Origin: Methylotenera sp.
GTDB lineage: Bacteria; Pseudomonadota; Gammaproteobacteria; Burkholderiales; Methylophilaceae
Length of the DNA stretch: 64,000 nt
NCBI GenBank assembly: GCA_017880905.1
Contig: JADGRO010000013.1
Location: 24,394 to 88,393 of the forward strand
Direction of reading: 5' to 3'
Shown: positions 26,895 through 37,362 of the stretch, piece by piece
How the letters are laid out: the number at the start of each line of letters is the position of its first letter
How positions within the stretch are numbered: position 1 is the stretch's first letter
Program-made: the position numbers and the translations under genes
Notes under the pieces: generated by a model
What the model was told of the DNA's origin: nothing
The model's database searches: none
What the model saw: only the letters and a program-made list of their open reading frames with translations

Positions 26895-29456
26895 TTACAA
26901 ATTAGCTAAATCATGTTGTAACTGATGGACTTGCAACGCGTTTAACTTGTTGTTTTGTTTGGCAGAAATCAAAAAACTATCCTCAGCACGGCTGCCAAGC
27001 GTGTTAATTTTTGCGTTATGCAAATCTACACCGAGTTGCAGGAATATAAAAGCTACCCTTGCCAACAGGCCAGGGCGGTCGCCTGCAATAATTTCAAGCA
27101 TATGATTGATGCCTTGTGCTTCTGCGCTGATATGCACTTGTGTCGCAAATGGCATGTGTTTCACTTGACGGCTAACACGGCCTTCCAATGGCGTTTCTAA
27201 TGGCGTTGTTGCGAGAATTTTCTCAGTCAATTCATCTTCAATAAACTTTAATAAACCACTGTAACTAACTGATTTACCCGATTGATCTAAAACGATAAAA
27301 TTGTTCAATGCATAGCCGTGATTGGTGGTGTAAATTTTTGCTTGTACGATGTTATAGGCCATGCGGTCAAAAAAGTTACAAATGCGTGCGAATAAGTCCT
27401 CTTGATCTTTCGTATATATCATCACTTGTATGCCGTCACCATTTGGGCTCAAACGTGCACGTACAATGGGTTTATCGCTATATACATGTGGCGTAAGCAG
27501 GCGGCTTTGCCAGGCAATTTCATCAGACTCAAAACGCGCAAAATAAGCTTCGCCGACATTATTCCATAATGTTTGATAAGATTGAGGCTGAAGCCCGTAC
27601 TTATTGAGCTTGAGGGCAGCCTCTTGTTGTCGAATGGCTATGGTTTGTAGCACACTAAAGGTTTCATCATTGAGCACGCGTTTTGTCGCATAGAATAGAT
27701 TTTCTAACAAACGTGCTTTCCACGCGTTCCACACCACAGGGCTGGTACCACGAATATCGGCTACAGTAAGTAAATATAAGGCTGTTAGCCGTTTTTCTGT
27801 TTTCACAAAACTCGCAAATTGCTCGAGAACCTTGGGATCGGACAAATCGGATTTTTGTGCGGTACTCGACATTTTAAGATGCGATTCAACCAGCCAAGCG
27901 ACTAGACTCGTGTCTTCTTTAGGTAAATTGTGTAATTTGCAAAAGCGCTTTGCATCAAGTGTGCCTAATGTGGAATGATCGCCACCTCTACCTTTTGCAA
28001 TGTCGTGAAACAAGGCTGCAAGGTAGAGCAGATGCGGTTTTTCAAAGGTTTCGAACAGTTGGCTACACAATGGAAACTCATGTTTTAACTCAGGTTTGGC
28101 AAAGCGTCGCAAATTAGCCAACACGTTTAAAATGTGTTCATCCACGGTATAGACGTGGAACAAATCGTGTTGCATCTGCCCGACAATTTTACCAAAAACG
28201 GGGATATATTGTCCCAAAATACCGTAGTTGTTCATGCGACGTAAAGAGTGATTCACGCCATTAGGCTGAGATAATATGTTTAAAAACAAATCTTTACTTT
28301 CTTTAGAATCGCGAAAATCTTGATTCACAATTTTTTTCACTCGTTGCAACTCACGAAGTAAAGAGGCGCTCATGCCTTTAAGCTCAGGGTGTTGTTGCAA
28401 TAATAGAAAACTTTCGAGTATCGCGCTAGGTTGTTGCTGTAAAAGCTGCGCAGATTTTGCTTCTAATAAGCCATTTCGCGCTTCAAATCTTGCATTAACG
28501 GGGGTGATTAATGGCTTATTTTTACTTAAAGTAGATTCTAATGTTTTAAGCAATATCTCATTGATTAGACTTATAAACTTTACGCTTCTATAGTAGCTTT
28601 GCATCAGTTGCTCGCTGGCGCGTTTGTGCGACGTATTGACCAAGCCTAAGTTAGCGGCAAGTTCGTTTTGATAATCAAATAACAATCTATCTTCACGGCG
28701 TTTGGCCAAATAATGCAAACGAATACGCAATGTTTGCAAATTATGCTCGTGGCGCTTAATTTGGCGCAATTCGGTGGCGGTAATAATGTTATTATTAGCG
28801 AGTTCTAGCCAGTTTTTGCCTAACTTTTGACTTTGCGCTAGCCATAAAATCATGTGCAAATCACGCAAGCCACCAGGGCTCTCTTTGATATTGGGTTCTA
28901 GGCTATAGGCGGTATCGTTAAACTTAGCGTGACGATTATCTTGCTCTTTGAATTTAGCCGAAAAAAATTCAGCAGGCCGCATTAAAGCGTTGACGGCCTT
29001 AATAAATGACTGGTAATTGGCCTTGTTGCCCGCCAGTAAGCGCGCTTCCAGTAAGTTGGTTTGCACAGTCACATCTTGCGCCGCTTCGTTTAAACATTCT
29101 TGCAGGCTACGCACGCTGTGTCCCACATTCAGGCCGATATCCCACAAAGTGCCAATTAGGCTTTCAATTTGCTCATTCAGCACGTAATCGTGTTGATGCG
29201 GCAGTAGTATGAGTAAATCAATGTCGGAATATGGAAACAGCTCGCCGCGCCCATAACCGCCAACAGCGATTAAAGCTACCTCCGCATGGATATTGGCTTG
29301 CAGCCATATCTGTTTTAAGAGTTTATCAATGAGTTGCGCATTTTTTTTGAGTAATTGCGCGGCATTTTTATGCTGAAAAAAACTGGTTTCAAGCGCATTT
29401 TGCTGCGTTTTTAAGGTGCTGCGCCAAATTTGAATTGCTTGTTTTGGGTCGTTCAT
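26895..29456 (-). CDS. glnD: Bifunctional uridylyltransferase/uridylyl-removing enzyme
   Basis: AVGGYGRGELFPYSDIDLLIL, HD domain AALFHDIAKGRGGDHS, two C-terminal ACT domains. Confidence 0.96.
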   Translation of the reverse strand: MNDPKQAIQIWRSTLKTQQNALETSFFQHKNAAQLLKKNAQLIDKLLKQIWLQANIHAEVALIAVGGYGRGELFPYSDIDLLILLPHQHDYVLNEQIESLIGTLWDIGLNVGHSVRSLQECLNEAAQDVTVQTNLLEARLLAGNKANYQSFIKAVNALMRPAEFFSAKFKEQDNRHAKFNDTAYSLEPNIKESPGGLRDLHMILWLAQSQKLGKNWLELANNNIITATELRQIKRHEHNLQTLRIRLHYLAKRREDRLLFDYQNELAANLGLVNTSHKRASEQLMQSYYRSVKFISLINEILLKTLESTLSKNKPLITPVNARFEARNGLLEAKSAQLLQQQPSAILESFLLLQQHPELKGMSASLLRELQRVKKIVNQDFRDSKESKDLFLNILSQPNGVNHSLRRMNNYGILGQYIPVFGKIVGQMQHDLFHVYTVDEHILNVLANLRRFAKPELKHEFPLCSQLFETFEKPHLLYLAALFHDIAKGRGGDHSTLGTLDAKRFCKLHNLPKEDTSLVAWLVESHLKMSSTAQKSDLSDPKVLEQFASFVKTEKRLTALYLLTVADIRGTSPVVWNAWKARLLENLFYATKRVLNDETFSVLQTIAIRQQEAALKLNKYGLQPQSYQTLWNNVGEAYFARFESDEIAWQSRLLTPHVYSDKPIVRARLSPNGDGIQVMIYTKDQEDLFARICNFFDRMAYNIVQAKIYTTNHGYALNNFIVLDQSGKSVSYSGLLKFIEDELTEKILATTPLETPLEGRVSRQVKHMPFATQVHISAEAQGINHMLEIIAGDRPGLLARVAFIFLQLGVDLHNAKINTLGSRAEDSFLISAKQNNKLNALQVHQLQHDLANL

Positions 29457-29474
29457 TTATTGCGTTGTGGGCAT

Positions 29475-30263
29475 TTACGGCGCTGCAGGTGAGCCAGCAG
29501 AAAGCGTCAATACCTCAAAACCCGTTTCAGTCACTAATACGGTGTGTTCCCACTGTGCCGATAAACTGCGGTCTTTAGTAACGATGGTCCAACCATCTGG
29601 TAATTGCTTAATGTCACGCTTACCCGCATTAATCATGGGCTCTATGGTAAAAATCATGCCCGTCTTTAGCTTAACGCCAGTACCTGGCCTGCCGTAATGC
29701 AGTACTTGCGGTTCTTCGTGAAATTTTTTGCTGATGCCGTGCCCACAAAATTCACGTACCACGCTGTAGCCATTTTTTTCAGCAAAGGTTTGAATCGCAT
29801 GTCCAATGTCGCCTAATGTGGCGTCTGGCTTCACTTGCCGAATGCCTATCCACATGGCTTGGTAGGTGATTTCACTTAACCTTTTGGCTTGAATAGAAGC
29901 TTCACCAACAAAAAACATGCGTGAAGTATCGCCGTGGTAGCCATTTTTAATCACGGTCACATCAATATTCACAATATCGCCATTTTTTAATACTTTATCG
30001 CCTGGTATGCCATGACAAATTTGGTGATTCACCGAGGTACAAATCGATTTGGGGTAGGGCGTATGGCCGTCGGGTGCGTAGTTTAGTGGCGCGGGAATCG
30101 CCTGTTGTACATTGACAATGTAATCGTGACAAAGCTGGTCTAATTTTTCTGTAGTGACGCCATGTGCTACAAAAGAAGTAATGTAATCAAGCACTTCAGA
30201 GGCCAACTTGCCCGCAATGCGCATTTTGGCGATGTCGTCTGCGTTATTAATGGTAATGGCCAT
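29475..30263 (-). CDS. map: Methionine aminopeptidase, type I
   Basis: SVNHQICHGIPGDKVLKNGDIVNIDVTVIKNGYHGDTSRMF, FCGHGISKKFHEEPQVLHYG. Confidence 0.96.
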   Translation of the reverse strand: MAITINNADDIAKMRIAGKLASEVLDYITSFVAHGVTTEKLDQLCHDYIVNVQQAIPAPLNYAPDGHTPYPKSICTSVNHQICHGIPGDKVLKNGDIVNIDVTVIKNGYHGDTSRMFFVGEASIQAKRLSEITYQAMWIGIRQVKPDATLGDIGHAIQTFAEKNGYSVVREFCGHGISKKFHEEPQVLHYGRPGTGVKLKTGMIFTIEPMINAGKRDIKQLPDGWTIVTKDRSLSAQWEHTVLVTETGFEVLTLSAGSPAAP

Positions 30264-30466
30264 GAGCGAGCTAAAGTGAATGATGGAAATGAAGGCATTT
30301 TAGCATAATCGTTCTGGCCAAGTTGAAGGCTTAGCCTTGTTTTGTGCGCTAGGTTGGCTCAGAAAGTAAAGCAATTCAATGGTAAGCGCCAGTTTTACAG
30401 TGTTTTTTTGCGTATTTAAAGCCGAATGAGACCTTTATGCTGTAAAGCTAGCAAAGGAGAGTTTTA

Positions 30467-31318
30467 ATGACATCGGTACCTACAGACACAACAACAAAAG
30501 ATATATATGCTTGGGTTAGCTTTATCAGCATGGCTGAAATCCCCGTGCTTAAACAAACGGCACGAGAAATTGCACATTTGCAAGAAGATGAAGACAAGCT
30601 AAGTGCTCGCGCCATTACCTCTGTGGTACTGAATGACCCGATGATGGTGTTTAGAGTGCTGAGTTACTCGCAAAAACACAAAAGTAGACACCAATTACAA
30701 GATTTGCTACAGGTTGAGCAGGCGGTTCTCATGATGGGAACTACTACGTTTTTTCGCGATATTCCACCTAATTTTTTGGTAGAAGATACGCTTAAGGAAA
30801 ATCTCACCGCATTAACACATTTGCTCAGACTTATTCGGCGCGCGCATCGTGCAGCGCATTTTGCAGCAGATTGGGCTACGCATTTGGCCGATTTACATGC
30901 CGAAGAGGTAAGCATTGCAGCCTTGCTACACGATTTGTCTGAAATGCTGATGTGGTGCTTTGCGCCCGATAAAATGAACGTCATTCATGCCATGCAACAA
31001 GCAGATAAAACCTTACGTAGCCAGGATGCACAACAAGAAGTGTTAGGCTTTAAATTACACGATTTACAAAAAGAGTTGGTGGAAGTGTTTCAATTGCCGC
31101 CACTTTTATCCAAGCTAATGCAAGATGAAGCTTCGACTGAACAGCGAGTTAGAAACGTAATGCTGGCAGTTAATCTTGCGCGGCACTCCGCAAACGGTTG
31201 GGATGATGCGGCCCTGCCAGACGATTACCATGACATTGCCGAATTTTTGAGGGTGGATATTGATAGAGTCTTGCGTATAATAGGTGCGCCTGCCGGCATC
31301 TTAAATACCAAAAATTAA
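30467..31318 (+). CDS. HDOD domain protein
   Basis: SMAEIPVLKQTAREIAHLQEDEDKLSARAITSVVLNDPMMVFRVLSYSQ, AALLHDLSEMLMW. Confidence 0.85.
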   Translation: MTSVPTDTTTKDIYAWVSFISMAEIPVLKQTAREIAHLQEDEDKLSARAITSVVLNDPMMVFRVLSYSQKHKSRHQLQDLLQVEQAVLMMGTTTFFRDIPPNFLVEDTLKENLTALTHLLRLIRRAHRAAHFAADWATHLADLHAEEVSIAALLHDLSEMLMWCFAPDKMNVIHAMQQADKTLRSQDAQQEVLGFKLHDLQKELVEVFQLPPLLSKLMQDEASTEQRVRNVMLAVNLARHSANGWDDAALPDDYHDIAEFLRVDIDRVLRIIGAPAGILNTKN

Positions 31319-31458
31319 GCTAGCAAACTCAATTAGTTAGTGGTATTATCCTGCCTCTGCGATTAAGCAGAAATCAATGCACCGTCCCGTACAGGGTGCT
31401 CACACTAAAGTGAATATTGTGGACGAGTGTAATTTTAACCCTTACACGGAGTATTAAA

Positions 31459-32232
31459 ATGTCTGTAACCATGCGTCAAATGCTGGAGGCCGGTGTTCAC
31501 TTTGGCCACCAAACCCGTTACTGGAACCCCAAAATGGCAGAATATATTTTTGGCGACCGCAACAAAATTCATATTGTAAACCTTGAAAAAACCTTGCCAT
31601 TGTTTGAAGACGCGCTTAAATATGTGCGTACATTGGCGGCTAATAAGGGTCGTATTTTGTTCGTAGGCACTAAACGCCAAGCGCGCGATATCGTTAAAGA
31701 AGAGGCTGTGCGTGCAGGCTGTGCCTATGTGAATCACCGTTGGTTGGGCGGCATGCTCACCAATTTTAAAACTGTAAAACAGTCTATCAAGCGCTTGCAT
31801 GATTTTGATGCAATGCTACTCGACGGTAGCTTAGAAAAATTCGGCAAAAAAGAAGCGCTTGGCTACAAACGCGAAATCGAAAAACTCGAGCGCTCAATTG
31901 GTGGCATAAAGGATATGGGCGGTTTGCCAGACGCGATTTTCATTATCGATGTTGGCCATGAAAGCGGTGCGATTACTGAAGCAGCTAAACTAGGCATTCC
32001 GGTGATTGGTATTGTGGATACCAACAATTCACCAGATGCTGTGGCTTATGTGATTCCGGGCAACGACGATTCTAGCCGAGCAATTCGCTTGTATGCGCGC
32101 GGCATGGCCGATGCAGTGTTAGAGGGTCGTGAAAGCGCGATTACAGAGATTGTAAAATCTGCAAAAGAAGAAGAATTTGTAGAAGTCGCAAAAGTTGCGA
32201 CAGAAGCCACAACTGAAGCTGTTGCAGAGTAA
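31459..32232 (+). CDS. rpsB: 30S ribosomal protein S2
   Basis: [48 protein letters not shown] open from 31417, start at ATG 31459. Confidence 0.96.
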   Translation: MSVTMRQMLEAGVHFGHQTRYWNPKMAEYIFGDRNKIHIVNLEKTLPLFEDALKYVRTLAANKGRILFVGTKRQARDIVKEEAVRAGCAYVNHRWLGGMLTNFKTVKQSIKRLHDFDAMLLDGSLEKFGKKEALGYKREIEKLERSIGGIKDMGGLPDAIFIIDVGHESGAITEAAKLGIPVIGIVDTNNSPDAVAYVIPGNDDSSRAIRLYARGMADAVLEGRESAITEIVKSAKEEEFVEVAKVATEATTEAVAE

Positions 32233-32242
32233 TCAATCTATG

Positions 32243-32271
32243 CAAAAAGGGGCTCTACGCCCCTTTTTCTA
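32243..32271 (+). terminator. Terminator or attenuator between rpsB and tsf
   Basis: AAAAAGGGGC-TCTAC-GCCCCTTTTTC. Confidence 0.8.
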
Positions 32272-32299
32272 TTTAAGAATTATTAGTTAGGAGTGAGAG

Positions 32300-33175
32300 A
32301 TGGCTGAAATTACCGCAAGCATGGTAAAAGATTTACGTGAGCGCACCGATGCGCCTATTATGGATTGCAAAAAAGCTTTAACCGAAGCTGAAGGCGACTC
32401 AACACGTGCTGAAGAGATTTTACGTGTACGTTTTGGTAACAAGGCCAGCAAGGCTGCAGGTCGTGTAGCTGCTGAGGGTACAGTTGGTGTTTCAATCGCC
32501 GCAGATGGCAAAACTGGCGCCATGATCGAAGTGAATTCTGAAACGGATTTCTGCGCAAAAAACGAAGATTTTTTAAAATTTGTGAGCGAATTGGCTACCC
32601 TGGTTTCTACTAGCAATGCCGCAGACATCAATGCAGTTGGTGCGCTTGCGATGCTCGGCGCAACAGTTGAAGAAACGCGCGCGCAATTAGTCGGTAAAAT
32701 TGGTGAAAACATCACGCCGCGTCGCTTTGTAAAAATCAACGCTAAAGGCAAACTAGCAAGTTATATTCACGGCAGCAAAATCGGTGTACTGGTAGATTTG
32801 GTCGGTGGCGATGAAGTATTAGCTAAAGATATAGCCATGCATATTGCCGCAGCTAAGCCAAAATCGTTGGATGCTGGCGGCATCACGCAAGATTTAATTG
32901 ACGCAGAGCGCCGCATAGCCATTGAGAAAGCTAAAGAAGCGGGAAAGCCAGAGGCAATGTTGGATAAAATTGCCGATGGTACCGTACAAAAATTCTTAAA
33001 AGAGGTGACTTTGTTAAATCAGCCATTTGTTAAAGACGACAAAATGACTATTGAGCAATTATTGAAATCTAAAAACGCTTCCGTGGCTTCGTTTACATTG
33101 TATACAGTGGGTGAAGGTATCGAAAAGGTAGCGGTAGATTATGCAGCAGAGGTTGCAGCAGCAGCTAAGGTTTAG
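32300..33175 (+). CDS. tsf: Elongation factor Ts
   Basis: [49 protein letters not shown]. Confidence 0.97.
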   Translation: MAEITASMVKDLRERTDAPIMDCKKALTEAEGDSTRAEEILRVRFGNKASKAAGRVAAEGTVGVSIAADGKTGAMIEVNSETDFCAKNEDFLKFVSELATLVSTSNAADINAVGALAMLGATVEETRAQLVGKIGENITPRRFVKINAKGKLASYIHGSKIGVLVDLVGGDEVLAKDIAMHIAAAKPKSLDAGGITQDLIDAERRIAIEKAKEAGKPEAMLDKIADGTVQKFLKEVTLLNQPFVKDDKMTIEQLLKSKNASVASFTLYTVGEGIEKVAVDYAAEVAAAAKV

Positions 33176-33186
33176 TAAAACCAAAT

Positions 33187-33219
33187 GAAAAAGTGGGCTT
33201 AAAACCCACTTTTTTTTCG
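33187..33219 (+). terminator. Terminator after tsf
   Basis: AAAAAGTGGG-CTTAAAA-CCCACTTTTTTTT. Confidence 0.85.
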
Positions 33220-33284
33220 CTAAAATTTAGGCAAACTGACTGGGTTTGTGATTAAATAAGCAAACTTAAATTTCGAGGAATAAT

Positions 33285-34001
33285 ATGGCTAAACCTGCCT
33301 TTAAGCGCATACTGCTTAAACTCTCTGGCGAGGCATTGATGGGCGATGATGCGTATGGCATCAACCGCGCAACCATTACTAACATAGTCGAGCAAATTAA
33401 AGAGATTGTAGATTTAGGCGTTGAGGTCGGTGTCGTAATTGGAGGTGGTAATATTTTTCGTGGTGTCGCGCCTGCCGCTTCCGGCATGGATAGAGCCACC
33501 GCCGATTATATGGGCATGCTCGCCACCGTAATGAACGCCTTGGCGCTACAAGATGCGATGAAGCATATTGGCCTTGTAGCACGCGTGCAAAGCGCTTTGA
33601 ATATCGAGCAAGTGGCCGAGCCTTATATTCGTGGCAAAGCCATGCGCTATTTAGAAGAGGGTCGTGTGGTCATATTTGGGGCGGGGACGGGGAACCCGTT
33701 TTTTACGACAGATACTGCTGCGGCCTTACGCGGTGCGGAAATTAACGCCGAAATTGTGTTGAAAGCGACAAAAGTAGATGGTGTTTATAGCGATGACCCT
33801 AAAAAAAATCCCAATGCTACACGCTATGAAACGGTGACTTTTGATGAAGCTATTCGTAAGGATTTAAAGGTGATGGATGCTACTGCGCTCGCTTTGTGTC
33901 GTAATCAAAAATTACCGATTGCAGTGTTCAGTATTTTCAAGCAGGGTGCCCTTAAGCGCGTGGTAATGGGCGAAAATGAAGGCACACGCGTAGTCGTATA
34001 A
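33285..34001 (+). CDS. pyrH: UMP kinase
   Basis: [55 protein letters not shown]. Confidence 0.97.
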   Translation: MAKPAFKRILLKLSGEALMGDDAYGINRATITNIVEQIKEIVDLGVEVGVVIGGGNIFRGVAPAASGMDRATADYMGMLATVMNALALQDAMKHIGLVARVQSALNIEQVAEPYIRGKAMRYLEEGRVVIFGAGTGNPFFTTDTAAALRGAEINAEIVLKATKVDGVYSDDPKKNPNATRYETVTFDEAIRKDLKVMDATALALCRNQKLPIAVFSIFKQGALKRVVMGENEGTRVVV

Positions 34002-34021
34002 AATAAAAGTTGGAGAAGCAA

Positions 34022-34579
34022 ATGTTAGATGACATTAGAAAAACGGCTGACACCAAAATGCAAAAGTCGCTGGAAGCGTTGAAGAATGATCTGGCAAAAG
34101 TGCGAACAGGCCGCGCCCATACTGGTTTGCTGGACCATGTGATGGTGGAATATTACGGTTCAGTGGTAGCGGTCAACCAAGTGGCGAATGTAAATTTAGG
34201 CGACTCACGCACTATCAACGTACAGCCCTATGAAAAAAACATGATTGCTAAAGTTGAGAAAGCCATTCGCGATAGTGATTTAGGCTTAAACCCTGCCACC
34301 AATGGCGATGTAATTCGCGTACCGATGCCTATGTTGACCGAGGAACGCCGTCGCGATTTAACTAAGATTGTGCGCGCGGAAGCTGAAAATGCCAAAGTGG
34401 CGATACGCAATGTGCGCCGCGATGCTAATGACGCTCTAAAAAAAATGCTTAAGGACAAAGAAATTAGTGAGGATGATGAACGTCGTGCGCAAGATGAGGT
34501 GCAAAAATTGACCGACAAAGCTGTTATTGAGGTTGATAAATTACTACAAACTAAAGAAGTCGATCTAATGGCGGTCTAA
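34022..34579 (+). CDS. frr: Ribosome recycling factor
   Basis: [36 protein letters not shown]; start at ATG 34022. Confidence 0.97.
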   Translation: MLDDIRKTADTKMQKSLEALKNDLAKVRTGRAHTGLLDHVMVEYYGSVVAVNQVANVNLGDSRTINVQPYEKNMIAKVEKAIRDSDLGLNPATNGDVIRVPMPMLTEERRRDLTKIVRAEAENAKVAIRNVRRDANDALKKMLKDKEISEDDERRAQDEVQKLTDKAVIEVDKLLQTKEVDLMAV

Positions 34580-35331
34580 TGGGTTTATTCTCTAGCTCCA
34601 CACAAACAATCCCCACCTCTGGCGAAGTCCCCAATCATATCGCAGTGATTATGGATGGTAATGGCAGATGGGCCAGAAAGCGCTTTCTGCCTCGTGTTGC
34701 AGGGCATAAACGCGGCGTGGAAACAGTGCGCGATTTGGTGAAACAGTGTGCAAAACTAAACGTAAAATTTCTCACACTATTTGCTTTTAGTAGTGAAAAT
34801 TGGCGCCGTCCAGATGACGAAGTCTCATTTTTAATGGGCTTATTTATGGATGCACTAAAGCGCGAAGTGGCTAAGTTACATGAAAATAATATCCGTTTAG
34901 TTTTGATAGGAGACCGTAGCCGCTTTAACGATGAATTGGTGAAACAGATTAAAGCCTCCGAAGAACTCACTGCAAAAAATACTGGCTTAACGTTAACCAT
35001 TGCTGCCAACTACGGTGGACGCTGGGATATTTTACAGGCAACCAATCGTATGATTACCGAAAATCCGAGTAAAACTGGGCCATTTACCGAAGAAGATTTG
35101 GCGCCGCATTTGGCCATGTGTTATGCGCCTGAGCCGGATTTATTCATCCGCACCGGCGGTGAAAAACGAATCAGCAATTTTTTACTTTGGCAGTTGGCCT
35201 ATACCGAATTTTATTTTACCGATACGCTTTGGCCGGACTTTGATGAAGAAGCATTTCAGGCGGCAATTACTTCATACCAGCAGCGAGAACGCCGTTTTGG
35301 CAGAACTAGTGAGCAATTAACCAATGCTTAG
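34579..35331 (+). CDS. uppS: Undecaprenyl diphosphate synthase
   Basis: HIAVIMDGNGRWARKRFLPRVAGHKRGVETVR, DLFIRTGGEKRISNFLLWQLAYTEFYF. Confidence 0.97.
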   Translation: MGLFSSSTQTIPTSGEVPNHIAVIMDGNGRWARKRFLPRVAGHKRGVETVRDLVKQCAKLNVKFLTLFAFSSENWRRPDDEVSFLMGLFMDALKREVAKLHENNIRLVLIGDRSRFNDELVKQIKASEELTAKNTGLTLTIAANYGGRWDILQATNRMITENPSKTGPFTEEDLAPHLAMCYAPEPDLFIRTGGEKRISNFLLWQLAYTEFYFTDTLWPDFDEEAFQAAITSYQQRERRFGRTSEQLTNA

Positions 35332-35340
35332 CTATTTTAC

Positions 35341-36162
35341 ATGCTAAAAACACGCATCATTACCGCGCTGATATTGGTCGCTGGTTTTATTCCCGCGTTG
35401 TTCATGCTTTCTAATACCTACTGGGCACTTGGCATGTTGGTTATATCGCTATTTGCTTTGTATGAGTGGGCCAGTATGATTAAGCTCACGCAAACGCAAA
35501 GCAATATTTACCTTGTAATCGCGACGATTGCAGGGCTATTCACATTGCCACTTATAGAACAGCATGGTTTCCATCTGTTTTTCTTTAAATCGCTCATCGT
35601 ATTTTTTATAGCTACGTTATTTTGGTCGCTTATTGTGCCTTTTTGGCTGGCAAAAAAGTGGTTTATCCGCAATAAATTCGTGATAGCAATGGTCGGTTTG
35701 ATGCTGATGATTCCATTATGGTTAGCGTTAATATGCACCAAAGGCGCAGATCCATGGCTGTTGCTGGCGCTATTAGCAACAATTTGGATAGCCGATAGCG
35801 CAGCTTATTTTGCGGGCAAAAACTTTGGTAAGCATAAGCTGGCTCCAGCCATTAGCCCAGGTAAAACATGGGAGGGAGTACTCGGTGCATTAGTCGCAGT
35901 CACACTATTTGGCGTAATGTTATACTTTGGGTTTTACATTAAAACGTTTGCAATTTTCCCAGCGCTTTGGATTGTCACTGGGTTTGGAGTGATCGGCGAT
36001 TTGTTTGAATCGATGATTAAACGTCAAGCCAATATCAAAGATAGTGGTGATTTATTACCGGGTCACGGCGGCATTCTAGATCGCATTGATGGCATTATCC
36101 CAAGCTTGCCCATCGCGATTATGATGATTTATGCTTACAATTACTTTGTGGTGGTTAACTAA
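35341..36162 (+). CDS. cdsA: Phosphatidate cytidylyltransferase
   Basis: IADSAAYFAGKNFGKHKLAPAISPGKTWEGVLGA, RQANIKDSGDLLPGHGGILDRIDG. Confidence 0.95.
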   Translation: MLKTRIITALILVAGFIPALFMLSNTYWALGMLVISLFALYEWASMIKLTQTQSNIYLVIATIAGLFTLPLIEQHGFHLFFFKSLIVFFIATLFWSLIVPFWLAKKWFIRNKFVIAMVGLMLMIPLWLALICTKGADPWLLLALLATIWIADSAAYFAGKNFGKHKLAPAISPGKTWEGVLGALVAVTLFGVMLYFGFYIKTFAIFPALWIVTGFGVIGDLFESMIKRQANIKDSGDLLPGHGGILDRIDGIIPSLPIAIMMIYAYNYFVVVN

Positions 36163-37362
36163 TTGCAAAACATCACCATTCTAGGCAGCACTGGCACTAT
36201 CGGCCAGCAAACGCTGGATGTGATTGCTCGTCATGCTAATGAGTATAAGGTGTTCGCGCTCGCTGCTAATTCCAATGTTGAGCCACTTTTAAAGCAATGC
36301 TTACAATTCAGGCCCAGAATTGCAGTATTGCTGGATGAAAAAGCGGCATTAGAATTACGCGCTCAACTTAAAGCGCACAACAGTAAAATTGAAGTGCTTT
36401 CGGGCGTAACAGGCTTAGAGCAGGTTTCTAGCGATGCGGATGTCGATGTTGTGATGGCCGCTATAGTTGGCGCAGCTGGCTTGAGACCCGCCATAGCGGC
36501 AGCGCGTGCTGGCAAGCGTATATTGCTAGCTAACAAAGAAACGCTGGTAATGGCAGGTAGCTTGTTTATGCAAGCGGTGAAAGCGGGTGGGGCTACTTTA
36601 CTACCAATAGATAGCGAACATAACGCCATTTTTCAAGTAATGCCATCACAAACTTTGCAACACTTGGTAGATGGCGGCGTACGCAAAATTATTCTTACCG
36701 CGTCGGGTGGACCATTTAGACAATATACGCAAGAGCAATTATCAAAAGTTACGTCAGAGTTGGCGCTAAAACATCCTAATTGGGTGATGGGTGCCAAAAT
36801 TACTATCGATTCCGCGACGCTAATGAATAAAGGCTTAGAGGTTATCGAAGCACATTGGTTATTTAATGCGAAACCAAGCCAAATCGACGTCGTCGTACAT
36901 CCACAAAGTATTATTCATTCGATGGTGGAATATATTGATGGTAGCATTTTGGCACAGCTCAGCAACCCCGATATGCGCACGCCAATTGCTTACGCATTGG
37001 GTTATCCAAACCGTATTGAATCAGGCGTTGCATCACTTAATTTGCTGGAAATCGCCAAGTTAGAATTCGAAGCACCTGATACCAAGCGCTTCCCATGTTT
37101 ACAGTTGGCTTATGACACACTGCAAGCTGGTGGCACAGCACCCGCTATACTCAATGCGGTCAACGAGATAGCAGTGGCCGCGTTTTTAAATAAACAAATC
37201 CACTTTTTAGACATTTCTTCTTTGATAGCAAAGGCTCTCAACACCATTAAAATTGCACCTGTCACTTCTTTAGAGCAACTCATCGCAGTCGATGCGGAAG
37301 CAAGAAACTTTGCCCTATCGTGCCTTGTCAGCCATGATTCTAAGCGGGTATTGACGGCATGA
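36163..37362 (+). CDS. dxr: 1-deoxy-D-xylulose 5-phosphate reductoisomerase
   Basis: QNITILGSTGTIGQQTLDVIARH, LLANKETLVMAG, DSEHNAIFQ; TTG start. Confidence 0.96.
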   Translation: MQNITILGSTGTIGQQTLDVIARHANEYKVFALAANSNVEPLLKQCLQFRPRIAVLLDEKAALELRAQLKAHNSKIEVLSGVTGLEQVSSDADVDVVMAAIVGAAGLRPAIAAARAGKRILLANKETLVMAGSLFMQAVKAGGATLLPIDSEHNAIFQVMPSQTLQHLVDGGVRKIILTASGGPFRQYTQEQLSKVTSELALKHPNWVMGAKITIDSATLMNKGLEVIEAHWLFNAKPSQIDVVVHPQSIIHSMVEYIDGSILAQLSNPDMRTPIAYALGYPNRIESGVASLNLLEIAKLEFEAPDTKRFPCLQLAYDTLQAGGTAPAILNAVNEIAVAAFLNKQIHFLDISSLIAKALNTIKIAPVTSLEQLIAVDAEARNFALSCLVSHDSKRVLTA

